Shown here: positions 33,801 through 41,472 of the stretch, one piece after another
Position numbering within the stretch: position 1 is the stretch's first letter
How the letters are laid out: each line of letters opens with the position of its first letter
Source of the DNA: JAGVPT01 sp963717445
GTDB lineage: Bacteria > Bacteroidota > Ignavibacteria > UBA10030 > UBA8401
DNA: 64,000 nucleotides
Direction: 5' to 3'
Assembly: GCA_963717445.1 (NCBI GenBank)
Contig: OY970334.1
Location: 2,356,001 to 2,420,000, forward strand
Notes under the pieces: model-generated
The model's input: the letters and a program-made list of their open reading frames with translations, nothing else
The model's database searches: none
Told to the model about the DNA's origin: nothing
Position numbers and translations under genes: made by a program

Positions 33801-34841
33801 AAACTCCTGGAGCCCCATTTCAATTTTTTTTGCATCGCCCTCCGCCGTTTCGTCCTTGATCGGCTTGTTTGTGCTCCCGTCCCAAAATTCAAAATCGTCG
33901 GCGGTTATCCCTTTATATTGGTGCGTGATACCGTGCATGACGATTGTTCCGCCGTTTCTCGTCATGTACTTGATCGCATCGACGAAATCCGGCTTGTCCG
34001 ACAAGCTCACGCGGATTCCTTCCTCGGGGTTGACGTAAAACGGAATAACGCCGACGAGGAACGGAATGCCGCGAGCCGATAGGATATCGGCGATATCGCG
34101 CAGTTGGTCGGGGTTTTGCAGCGGGTCAACGTCTTCAATGCGAATGAGCGCCGAGTGGGACTCTTCGTGTTGCTCGTGGAGGATATCGTGAAGCATGTCG
34201 GCGAAGAGGAGATACCGGTCGTTTTCGGTCACGTAGCTGAACGGCGAATCCGCAATATACATAAAATTTTTCGACTTAACGATGTAGGGAATCTCTCTCC
34301 GTTTCTTTGTTGAGAATGCGACCGCGACAATGTTGACAAGCCGGCGGTTCGCGATTTCAATGATGTTCGCGTTCGGTTCCCCCTTGGTGAAGACCTTGTT
34401 GTTCGATTTCACCATATCAAAATCATCGAGCGAATCGAGCGTGGAAACACTGAAGCCTAATTTTTTCCGGATATTATATTCTTGCGAGAATTCTATCATT
34501 CCGGTGTTTATCCAGATAACCGGTTTGCCGGTTACCAGTACGTCTTCCAGGAATTTTGCCGGCACAACATTGCGCGGGTTGAAGCCGATGTAAAAGGTGT
34601 AATCGAAATTATTTATCTCTCCCGGAATATACTTGTTCACCCCTTTAATCGTGACTGCGGTGTTGAAATGCCCAAGCAATTCTGCAAGCTGGCGCCCGTC
34701 GCCGATTGCGTAGTTTTTCAGGTCGGTATTGCCTTCTACGGCGATCAGAATTTTTTTTACAGGATATTCCTCACCCCTGCCCGGCTGCGGGAACATAGCA
34801 ATTGCTGCAAGGATGAACGCTAACGTTGTAAGCTTTTTCAT
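30888..34841 (-). CDS. Giant envelope polysaccharide deacetylase/hydrolase-like fusion (DUF2334)
   Basis: 1317 residues. A signal peptide (LAFILAAIAMFPQPGRG) is followed by a region of no clear family (25-220). A DUF2334/NodB-like deacetylase domain covers about 228-480, with metal-site candidates RIEDVDP (234-240), HGITH (303-307) and WETPHY (357-362). A GATase-like sandwich follows at about 600-760 (LLIAPYAFIDSLKQTDYDIIKDF), then a glycoside-hydrolase-like TIM barrel at about 790-1130 with WDGVNLAELYFE. Beta domains and one membrane helix near 1285-1307 close it. Deacetylase plus hydrolase in one chain recalls PgaB and PelA, but the order and extra domains differ. It starts 3 bp after the epimerase stop. 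Confidence 0.75.
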   Translation of the reverse strand: MKKLTTLAFILAAIAMFPQPGRGEEYPVKKILIAVEGNTDLKNYAIGDGRQLAELLGHFNTAVTIKGVNKYIPGEINNFDYTFYIGFNPRNVVPAKFLEDVLVTGKPVIWINTGMIEFSQEYNIRKKLGFSVSTLDSLDDFDMVKSNNKVFTKGEPNANIIEIANRRLVNIVAVAFSTKKRREIPYIVKSKNFMYIADSPFSYVTENDRYLLFADMLHDILHEQHEESHSALIRIEDVDPLQNPDQLRDIADILSARGIPFLVGVIPFYVNPEEGIRVSLSDKPDFVDAIKYMTRNGGTIVMHGITHQYKGITADDFEFWDGSTNKPIKDETAEGDAKKIEMGLQEFFKNGLSPLIWETPHYTASFTFYNTIAKYFSSAMEQRLSIEDADYSQYFPYIINKDLFGQKIYPENLGYVPLNPNKAESEAYVQNIIKNAKTNLYVRDGFASVFFHPFLDLDLLKQLVDGIQKLGYTYIDLREQKNWVKTKDKIILTGSQNYTLHLDDQYLYESYFDRNGELKSKTISEKRLKGPITKSIELEPGELYKAEPTEFRDRPLSFIQKTEYNVEKLYENVFTKDEVWNDIRAAILWNHHVKGAAFHDQSSLAALLRNVNVQVDTFFIGQRLDLSRYNLLIAPYAFIDSLKQTDYDIIKDFVQSGGNIITDTKNDLSEELGISFTQTRIRVGKIRDRYFPEERIAWRYPELVSKFETDGVDEVFCVDDVTETPMVIGKKLGKGKMIYFNSSFDSYSQHGYSQYPFALEYIRKYFHLRPIVRRENLEMYFDPGYRKTYSIESLIKQWVNEGIRVVHVAGWNQFPKYTYDYTRLISLAHANGILVYAWFEPPQVSKKFWDEHPWWREKNYKGEDIPPMWRYAVALEDDSCLAVMSQEYTKILNDYDWDGVNLAELYFEAGKGFENPEIFAPMHPSARKEVKKRYGFDLDSIFSPQSPVYWKTNPFVMNAVIDYRVSQLTQAYETFLSSFTEIAKTKPGFQIVVTAMDAYGSPELREYLGVDMNQIIGLQKKYQFVLQVEDPENLWSTDPGRYIEIGKRYMKILGDSTKFALDLNIVNFRKKDAITPFPTLIQTGTESFYLVNAAALAAPRFTIYSESSVNPQDMSFLSNALAANVSYRYSGNGYQLNSPYSFVCKMPKVISEINVDNVPLSPFRENLFIIPAGKHQITLNREAVNTFSTHELQAKIMSIAGNLLSVTRGLRTINFEYESNTRALASFNVAPSSVRVDHEEYPFTVMRGNDCFSIFLPTGRHYVELVAGNQFSFGVNVTSLWSTTAIAIFGFLAVTSLFLMYVALKVVKRNYAPRKVS

Positions 34842-34844
34842 TGA

Positions 34845-36005
34845 TTAAACAACCTGCCGTGGCTTGAATTCGTGAATGACATTTCCGGGTATTCTGAAAT
34901 ATTTTTTGATGGCCTGTACCGTTCGTTCGGCTGCTCGTCCGTCGCCGTACGGGTTTGTTGCCGATGCCATTTTTTCATACGCGGCCTTGCTTTCGATGAG
35001 TCGTTTCGCCGCGGCGATAATTTTTTCCTGGTTCAGGCCGACAAGCTTGACCGTGCCATAGCGGACCGCTTCAGGACGCTCCGTGACCTCCCTGAGGACA
35101 AGAATGGGTATGCCGAGTGACGGTCCCTCTTCCTGTACACCCCCCGAATCGGTAATGATCAGATACGACCTCGCCATCACGTTGACGAAATCCAGGTAAT
35201 CCAATGGCTCGATGAGGAAGACATTGCCGAGCGAGCCGAGTGTTTCGTACACCACTTCCCGAACGACGGGGTTCAGGTGAACGGGGAAAATAAAGTTTAT
35301 AGCGGTGTACGTCTCGGCAAGAATTCTGACAGCGTTGCATGCGTCGCGCATAGGTTCGCCCCAGCTCTCCCGACGGTGCATCGTGAGAAGGACAATACGT
35401 TTGTTCTCGGAGGCGAGTTGATTGAGCGTATGGATGCCGAAGGCATAATGTTTTTTCACTGAAATTTTCAGGGCATCGATCACCGAGTTTCCGGTGACAA
35501 AAATATTTTTCCGGTTAACATGCTCGCGAAGCAACGCGTTCTTCGCCGTTTCTGTCGGCGCGAAATGCAGATCGGCAATGCAGCTTGTCAACCTCCGGTT
35601 GATCTCTTCGGGGAACGGGTTGGCTTTGTCGTTTGTGCGCAGGCCGGCTTCGACATGGCCCACCGGTATCCGTCGATAAAATGCCGCCAGGCTTCCGACA
35701 AACGTTGACGTTGTATCTCCCTGGACGAGAACCATATCCGGCATTTCCTTTTCGAGCACGGCATCTACTGCGGCAATAGTATTTTGTGTCAACGTTGCAA
35801 GCGATTGTTTCGGCAACATAAGGTTGAGGTCATAGTCCGGAGCAATTTTGAATACGTCCAGGACCTGGTCCAGCATTTGCCGGTGTTGCGCTGTGGCAAT
35901 CGTCACCGTGTTGAAATATTTTTTTTCCTTTTTTAGCTCGATAATGATAGGTGCGAGCTTGATAGTATCGGGGCGCGTGCCAAAGATAATGGCTATTTTT
36001 CTCAA
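34845..36005 (-). CDS. wecB: UDP-N-acetylglucosamine 2-epimerase (non-hydrolysing)
   Basis: 386 residues. It begins KIAIIFGTRPDTIKLAPII; then VQGDTTSTFVGSLAAFY, GHVEAGLRTND and the C-terminal TDSGGVQEEGPSLGIPILVLREVTERPEA, all WecB/MnaA landmarks. It makes UDP-ManNAc from UDP-GlcNAc. As first gene of a tightly spaced operon with a deacetylase-like giant and a GT2 synthase, it suggests that the polymer contains ManNAc or a derivative (inference). Confidence 0.95.
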   Translation of the reverse strand: MRKIAIIFGTRPDTIKLAPIIIELKKEKKYFNTVTIATAQHRQMLDQVLDVFKIAPDYDLNLMLPKQSLATLTQNTIAAVDAVLEKEMPDMVLVQGDTTSTFVGSLAAFYRRIPVGHVEAGLRTNDKANPFPEEINRRLTSCIADLHFAPTETAKNALLREHVNRKNIFVTGNSVIDALKISVKKHYAFGIHTLNQLASENKRIVLLTMHRRESWGEPMRDACNAVRILAETYTAINFIFPVHLNPVVREVVYETLGSLGNVFLIEPLDYLDFVNVMARSYLIITDSGGVQEEGPSLGIPILVLREVTERPEAVRYGTVKLVGLNQEKIIAAAKRLIESKAAYEKMASATNPYGDGRAAERTVQAIKKYFRIPGNVIHEFKPRQVV

Positions 36006-36188
36006 ACACTTCTCCTAAACATAACAATGAAAAGCATCTTATAGGCTTTTAAAATATGAATAATTCCGGTCTATTGCTGTTAAAAATTCTTAAGAAAGGC
36101 ATTGAAACACGTTTGTTTTGATAAGAAGTGTGTTAGAATGTTGAATTTGTAAGTTTGTATTCCTAACTTAGTCCACTCTCTTTGCCTG

Positions 36189-37766
36189 ATGGCATCAAGA
36201 GGATTGTTGAAGTACCTCGCGCCGAAAAAAGTGTTCGCCATGAATCCAGCACTCGAAAAAATTGCCAAGCATCTTCGTAATGCCGAGGACTTCGTCCGGT
36301 CGCGGCGCTATTCGGAAGCGTTGATAGAAGTCGATTATATTTTTCAGATCGACCCGAAAAATTATCAGGGACGTACCCTTCAAGAACGAATTCGTTCCCT
36401 TCAGAAAAAGGAAGAAGAAGCCCCCAGAAACCCTGTTGCCGCTCCGCTCACGAAGGAAGGTATCTACAGGCATCTCCGAATTGCCGATGAACACTTCCTT
36501 GCTGGCCGGTACGACGAAGCCTTAATTGAAACCGAACGCATATTGCAAAACGACCCTGACAATTATCAGGGTCGCTCTATGTTGGATCGTATCAGAACAA
36601 TGCAAAAGAGGGCTGAGACAGTAACTCAAGCACGTGCCAATACTCAAGCTCTTACGCTGGAAACTAAAATTTCGTTGATTTCCCAATACCTGCGCGAGGC
36701 CGATAAATTTATTCAACTTCAGCAATACCAGCGTGCCCTTGAGCAAGTTGCAAAAGTCTTTGGCCTTGATCCAACGAATCATTTCGCTCAAGCCTATTCA
36801 CAGAGCATCGAAATGTTAATGAAGAAGGGGGCCACGCCGATCCCGGCACCATCCTCTCACCCCATCACCAGAACAACAACCACGCCGGCACCGGCTTTTG
36901 CTCCGATCGCACCGGCGCCGCCAAAAGTTGCGCCCGTTCCACCGGCTCGCACCTCAACTCCACCGGTCGCAGCTCCGCCGACCGTTGCACCCGTTTCGCC
37001 GGCACGCACACCGGTTCCCCAACCACAGCCGCCGATCCAACCGCCAAAGCCAATCCCAGTTGAAGCCTCTACGGAATTGGAAGGAAGGTTGAAAATGTAC
37101 CGCGAGATCTTGGATGAGATGTGGTTCGACGGCATTCTCACCGAGAAAGAGGCTGCCGAATTAAAAAAAATTCGCGGTCTGTTCAATATTTCCGATGAAG
37201 AACACACGCGGTTGGAGAAAGAAATTAAAACCGACGCATACGTTCAAGCGTTGCGTATCGTGTTACACGACGGCGCCATCAGCGAGAATGAAGAACGAGT
37301 TTTGGAGCTGATGCGGAGACGGTACGGGATTTCCATGGAGGAGCACAAAGATGCCGAGGCAAAAATTCTCGAGGCGCGACGATCCCCTCCGTCGCGCGGA
37401 TCCATTCTTATTGTCGACGATGAGAAAACCATCCTCCTGACATACTCCGTTATTCTCCGCAGGCATGGGTACACCGTATTTACTGCCGAGTCGGTAGAAG
37501 ATGCGCTGCTAATTTTGGAGAAACAAACGCCCGATATGATTCTCTCCGATGTGATGTTTCCTTCTCCGGCCGAAGGCGGGTTTGAATTCTATAACCAAGT
37601 GAGAAACAGCCGGCGCTTTGACGGGGTCCCGTTTCTTCTGATGTCAGGGATAAGCGATGAGTATGTGGTACGGGCTGGGATGAGACTCGGTATTGACGGA
37701 TATCTTCCCAAACCGTTCGACAATGAATTGCTTCTTGCGACAATTGAAGGAAAATTGAAGCGGTGA
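36189..37766 (+). CDS. Receiver-domain protein with duplicated TPR and duplicated helical modules
   Basis: 525 residues. Three TPR-like units of about 70 residues lie at the N-terminus; the first two share RY(S/D)EALIE and DP(K/D)NYQGR. A Pro/Ala-rich linker covers about 218-290. Next come two copies of a roughly 48-residue helical unit (WFDGILTEKEAAELKKIRGLF and VLHDGAISENEERVLELMRR), a pattern I do not recognise as a named family. A C-terminal receiver has phosphoacceptor Asp in ILSDVMFP and Lys in PKPF. The ATG at 36240 (MNPALEKIAKHL) may be the true start, since the preceding 17 residues look non-conserved; neither start has a good Shine-Dalgarno. Confidence 0.85.
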   Translation: MASRGLLKYLAPKKVFAMNPALEKIAKHLRNAEDFVRSRRYSEALIEVDYIFQIDPKNYQGRTLQERIRSLQKKEEEAPRNPVAAPLTKEGIYRHLRIADEHFLAGRYDEALIETERILQNDPDNYQGRSMLDRIRTMQKRAETVTQARANTQALTLETKISLISQYLREADKFIQLQQYQRALEQVAKVFGLDPTNHFAQAYSQSIEMLMKKGATPIPAPSSHPITRTTTTPAPAFAPIAPAPPKVAPVPPARTSTPPVAAPPTVAPVSPARTPVPQPQPPIQPPKPIPVEASTELEGRLKMYREILDEMWFDGILTEKEAAELKKIRGLFNISDEEHTRLEKEIKTDAYVQALRIVLHDGAISENEERVLELMRRRYGISMEEHKDAEAKILEARRSPPSRGSILIVDDEKTILLTYSVILRRHGYTVFTAESVEDALLILEKQTPDMILSDVMFPSPAEGGFEFYNQVRNSRRFDGVPFLLMSGISDEYVVRAGMRLGIDGYLPKPFDNELLLATIEGKLKR

Positions 37767-37840
37767 TATTGTCGGGATGGGGTGTTCAAAAATATCTTCT
37801 CGCGTTTTTCGGGGTGGTCTAAAATATCACACATCTTCAC

Positions 37841-37886
37841 CTCGGGGAAATAAAATGCCGATCTCCTAATCGGTAAACTCCCCGAG
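37841..37886. other. Nested inverted repeat before the lamin-tail gene
   Basis: CTCGGGGA (37841-37848) pairs with TCCCCGAG (37879-37886), and inside it CCGAT (37858-37862) pairs with ATCGG (37869-37873). It could be a leader structure of the downstream gene or a terminator of the upstream one. No T-run. Confidence 0.45.
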
Positions 37887-37930
37887 CAGTGCATGCAGCA
37901 TTTCATCATTCTGTAATCATCGGGGGGCCC

Positions 37931-40900
37931 ATGATTTCACGAGCATTGTTCTTTTCCGCGGTTTTCTTCTGGTTTACCCATTCACTCCTTGAAGCTCAAA
38001 TCTCGTCCTTTCCTTTCGTTGAAAACTTCGATACGGTCGCCGTGCCGCGGCTTCCTGCCGGTTGGTTGACGAGCGTCCGCAAATTGCCGTCGGGAGATTT
38101 TTCGACATCGGCTTCAACACCGTTTAGCGAACCCAATGCCGTTGTATCGACGGATGCAAAAATAGCCCAGAGCCTTACCTCTCCGCCGATAAATTTTTCC
38201 GGAAAAATCGCAGGCACGCTGGAGTTTTACGAACGGCGAACATCGTCGCATAATTCCGGCCTTCTTGTCGAAGCATTGGTGAACAACGACACGGCGTCTG
38301 CAGTGCAAATAGGAGACACACTTAAAAATACCGGCACCACAAATTATGTTGAAAGAGACCTAGCGCTTCCCCCGTCCTTGAGCGGCGAGCACGATGTCCG
38401 TTTTCGTTGGCGTGTTGCAGGAAACGGGACGGGGGCGACAGGGACACTGAGAATAGACAATGTCAAAATCAGCGTACAGAAAGTACTCGACCTTGCGCTT
38501 ACAGGCATTCGTTTTGAACCCGCAAATGTCCGGGAAGGAGAGAACATTATCGTGTATGTCAGCGTTGCCAACCGGGCACTCAGCGGCTCTGTGTCATTCA
38601 CCCTGCAATTGTTCGACGATAAAAATTCCGATTCACCGGCGACAGCGGAAGAAAAAGTGGGCGAGCAACCAGTCACCCATTTTTTCAATGCTGCCGATTC
38701 AGCAGTCTTCGCTTTCACCGACCCCGTTATTTCTCCCGGGAGCCATCGATTCCTTGTACGATTGTTGCTCACCGGCGATGAGGACTCTACAAACAATACA
38801 TTGTCAGGAACAATTTTTGTCGGATACTCGCCACGATCGATACTTGTCAATGAAATCATGTACGCCCCCTCCACAGGTCCCGAGTGGGTTGAATGCATAA
38901 ACAATTCCATCGACACGATTTCACTTTCGCAATGGAAGGTTGGAGATAACACCTCTTCCCGTGCGCCGATGAGTACTCAATCTCCGCGGATTGTTCCCAG
39001 TCAATACTTTATCATCGCCAGGGATTCTTCTATCCTGAATTATTATCCTTCAATCCATGTCCCAATTATTAATGCCACTCTTCCAACACTGAACAACGAT
39101 TTCGATGCCGTCGAGATCGTCGACCCGACAGGGTTTACGATTGATAGCGTCGCATATAATTCTTCATGGGGCGGAACAGGCGGAAAATCTCTCGAAAGAA
39201 TTGACACGGCAGCGGCATCGAATCAACCGGGCAACTGGGGAAGTTCGCGCAATCCCATGGGGGCCACGCCGGGAGCCGTGAATAGTCTTTCAAAAAAGGA
39301 CTACGACTTGTCCGTAGAGAAAATATTTCCCTCCGTCTCTTTTCCGGTGGCAGGGCAGCCGTTTGAAATTTCGGCGATGATAAAAAATATCGGCCGCCAA
39401 CCGATATCGAATATTTCCGTACAGTTTTTTTTCGATGCAAACAACGATTCAATTCCGCAGTCAAACGAGCTTGTCGCGGAACAGCATTTGAATATACTTT
39501 CACCGGCAGATTCTCAAGTAATCTCATATTCCTTGAACGTTGCATCGCAAGGGGAACAACGAGTCTTTGTCGGTGTGAAATCTCAAAGAGACGACGATTC
39601 CACAAACAATATGCAGGCGTTATCGTTTGACGTCGGCGTAGCGCAGCATTCAATCGTTGTCAATGAAATTATGTACGCACCTCCCGGAAATATGCCGGAA
39701 TGGATTGAGTTCTATAATACAAGCGACAGTGCCATTGATATCGGAGGATGGAAGATTTCCGGCGCCAATGCGAAATCGAAAGCCGTAATCGTCGGCTCCC
39801 AATTCTTCATTCAACCGGGTACGTATTTTCTGGCTGCATCGGATTCAACATTGAGGGATTATTTCTCTATTTCCAGCCGGGTATTTGTTGTATCATTTTC
39901 ATCGCTGAACAACACAACCCCCGACGCCGTGGTGCTGTATGACGATCGCGGTGTGACTATGGATAGCGTTTGGTACAAACCGTCATGGGGAGGGACCCGC
40001 GGTACATCACTGGAGAGGATCGATTATTATTCTTCGTCGGTAGATTCAGCGAATTGGAAAAGCTCCGTGCCATCACCCGGGTACGAAAATCATGATGCGA
40101 AAAAAGATTTTGATGTGGCTGTGACAGAAGCAAGTGCAACGTTGGTGAGCGGCGGGTTACGCATGACGGCCTCTATTCGCAACGTTGGAAGAAATACGGC
40201 AAGCGGGTTCTCCGTCCGATTTTATCACGATGCAAACGGCGACAGCGCTGCATCGCCAGAAGAACTGCTTCAAAGCATTAATGCCGCTTCCCTATCGTCG
40301 GGCGATTCAATGACGGTTCAATACGATTGGCAGACAACACTCCACGGCATGATCCCGATTATTTGTGCGGTCGATTTTTCTCAGGATCAACGGACTTCAA
40401 ATAATACTTTTCTTGTTCAGGCGGAAAATAAGTTTGACCCGCAATCCGTTGTCGTCAACGAAATAATGTATGACCCGTTGCCGAATCGTTCGGAATTTAT
40501 CGAGTTGTTCAATCGGAGCATAGACACCGTTAACCTGCAGGGCTGGACAGTGATGGACGCCCCCTCAAGCTCAGGAAGCAGATCGTCAATCAAAATTTCA
40601 AATACCCCGTTCTTCATGCCGCCGAGCTCGTATGTGGTGATAAGTGCAGACTCGACGATCATTCTCCAATTTCCTTCTCTTCTATATCTGTCAACGGGAA
40701 AACTCGTCGTTGCCAATAAAGATTTATCCCTTAACAATTCCGGCGACGATGTCGTTCTTGCTGATCTGACGAACACTCAAATAGACAGCGTTCGATATTC
40801 TCCATCGTGGCACAATCCCTCACTGAACACTCCCACCACCGGAAGATCTCTCGAGCGTGTCAACCCTTCTCTCGGAAGCAACGACCGGAGAAATTGGAGT

Positions 40901-41293
40901 TCGTCGGTTGCTCCTGGGGGCGCAACTCCCGGGCAACGCAACAGTATCTTCACAACGTCGGTCCCATCAGCAGCGCACCTTACTCTTTCACCCAACCCCT
41001 TCTCGCCCGATAACGACGGTTTTGAAGACTTTCTCGCGATCCAATACTCGTTGCCGTCGGCGACCTCGATGATCCGCGTCCGCTGTTTCGACGTTCAAGG
41101 GAGGTTGGTGCGTACGCTGGTCAATAACGAACCCGCCGCATCTTCGGGGACAGTAATTTGGAACGGCCTCGACGACAACAATCGCCGTGTTAGAATCGGG
41201 ATGTACATTATCGTTTTTGAAGCGCTTGACTCCTCCGGTGGAGTTGTGCATACGATGAAAGACGTAGCGGTCGTAGCGACAAAACTAAAATGA
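37931..41293 (+). CDS. Secreted protein with three lamin-tail domains and FlgD-like C-terminus
   Basis: 1120 residues from the ATG at 37931 (GGGGGG just before it; in-frame codons from 37889 are not needed). Signal peptide LFFSAVFFWFTHSLLEAQ. A jelly-roll-like N-terminal region is followed by three lamin-tail (LTD) domains, each starting with VNEIMY(A/D)P and containing the W-(K/T)-V/I core, at about residues 305, 580 and 845. CARDB-like Ig domains lie between them (IKNIGRQPISNISVQFFFD; IRNVGRNTASGFSVRF). The C-terminus LSPNPFSPDNDGFEDFLAIQY is FlgD/CHU-type and probably serves type IX secretion or anchoring. Expected at the cell surface; function unknown. Confidence 0.87.
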   Translation: MISRALFFSAVFFWFTHSLLEAQISSFPFVENFDTVAVPRLPAGWLTSVRKLPSGDFSTSASTPFSEPNAVVSTDAKIAQSLTSPPINFSGKIAGTLEFYERRTSSHNSGLLVEALVNNDTASAVQIGDTLKNTGTTNYVERDLALPPSLSGEHDVRFRWRVAGNGTGATGTLRIDNVKISVQKVLDLALTGIRFEPANVREGENIIVYVSVANRALSGSVSFTLQLFDDKNSDSPATAEEKVGEQPVTHFFNAADSAVFAFTDPVISPGSHRFLVRLLLTGDEDSTNNTLSGTIFVGYSPRSILVNEIMYAPSTGPEWVECINNSIDTISLSQWKVGDNTSSRAPMSTQSPRIVPSQYFIIARDSSILNYYPSIHVPIINATLPTLNNDFDAVEIVDPTGFTIDSVAYNSSWGGTGGKSLERIDTAAASNQPGNWGSSRNPMGATPGAVNSLSKKDYDLSVEKIFPSVSFPVAGQPFEISAMIKNIGRQPISNISVQFFFDANNDSIPQSNELVAEQHLNILSPADSQVISYSLNVASQGEQRVFVGVKSQRDDDSTNNMQALSFDVGVAQHSIVVNEIMYAPPGNMPEWIEFYNTSDSAIDIGGWKISGANAKSKAVIVGSQFFIQPGTYFLAASDSTLRDYFSISSRVFVVSFSSLNNTTPDAVVLYDDRGVTMDSVWYKPSWGGTRGTSLERIDYYSSSVDSANWKSSVPSPGYENHDAKKDFDVAVTEASATLVSGGLRMTASIRNVGRNTASGFSVRFYHDANGDSAASPEELLQSINAASLSSGDSMTVQYDWQTTLHGMIPIICAVDFSQDQRTSNNTFLVQAENKFDPQSVVVNEIMYDPLPNRSEFIELFNRSIDTVNLQGWTVMDAPSSSGSRSSIKISNTPFFMPPSSYVVISADSTIILQFPSLLYLSTGKLVVANKDLSLNNSGDDVVLADLTNTQIDSVRYSPSWHNPSLNTPTTGRSLERVNPSLGSNDRRNWSSSVAPGGATPGQRNSIFTTSVPSAAHLTLSPNPFSPDNDGFEDFLAIQYSLPSATSMIRVRCFDVQGRLVRTLVNNEPAASSGTVIWNGLDDNNRRVRIGMYIIVFEALDSSGGVVHTMKDVAVVATKLK

Positions 41294-41472
41294 GGGAATA
41301 TGATTAAACCGGGTGGGGGAAAAGTCAAATCGGATTTACATCCATGGGAACTCTGGCCTTAAAGAAAGAAGAGAATGGAAAAGCCCATTCAAACTTACAT
41401 ACCATCAACCATTTGTAAGTCGAGCCGCTCTTCTTTATATTATCTCATCCAGGTATTCTTCCTTCGCCTTCA

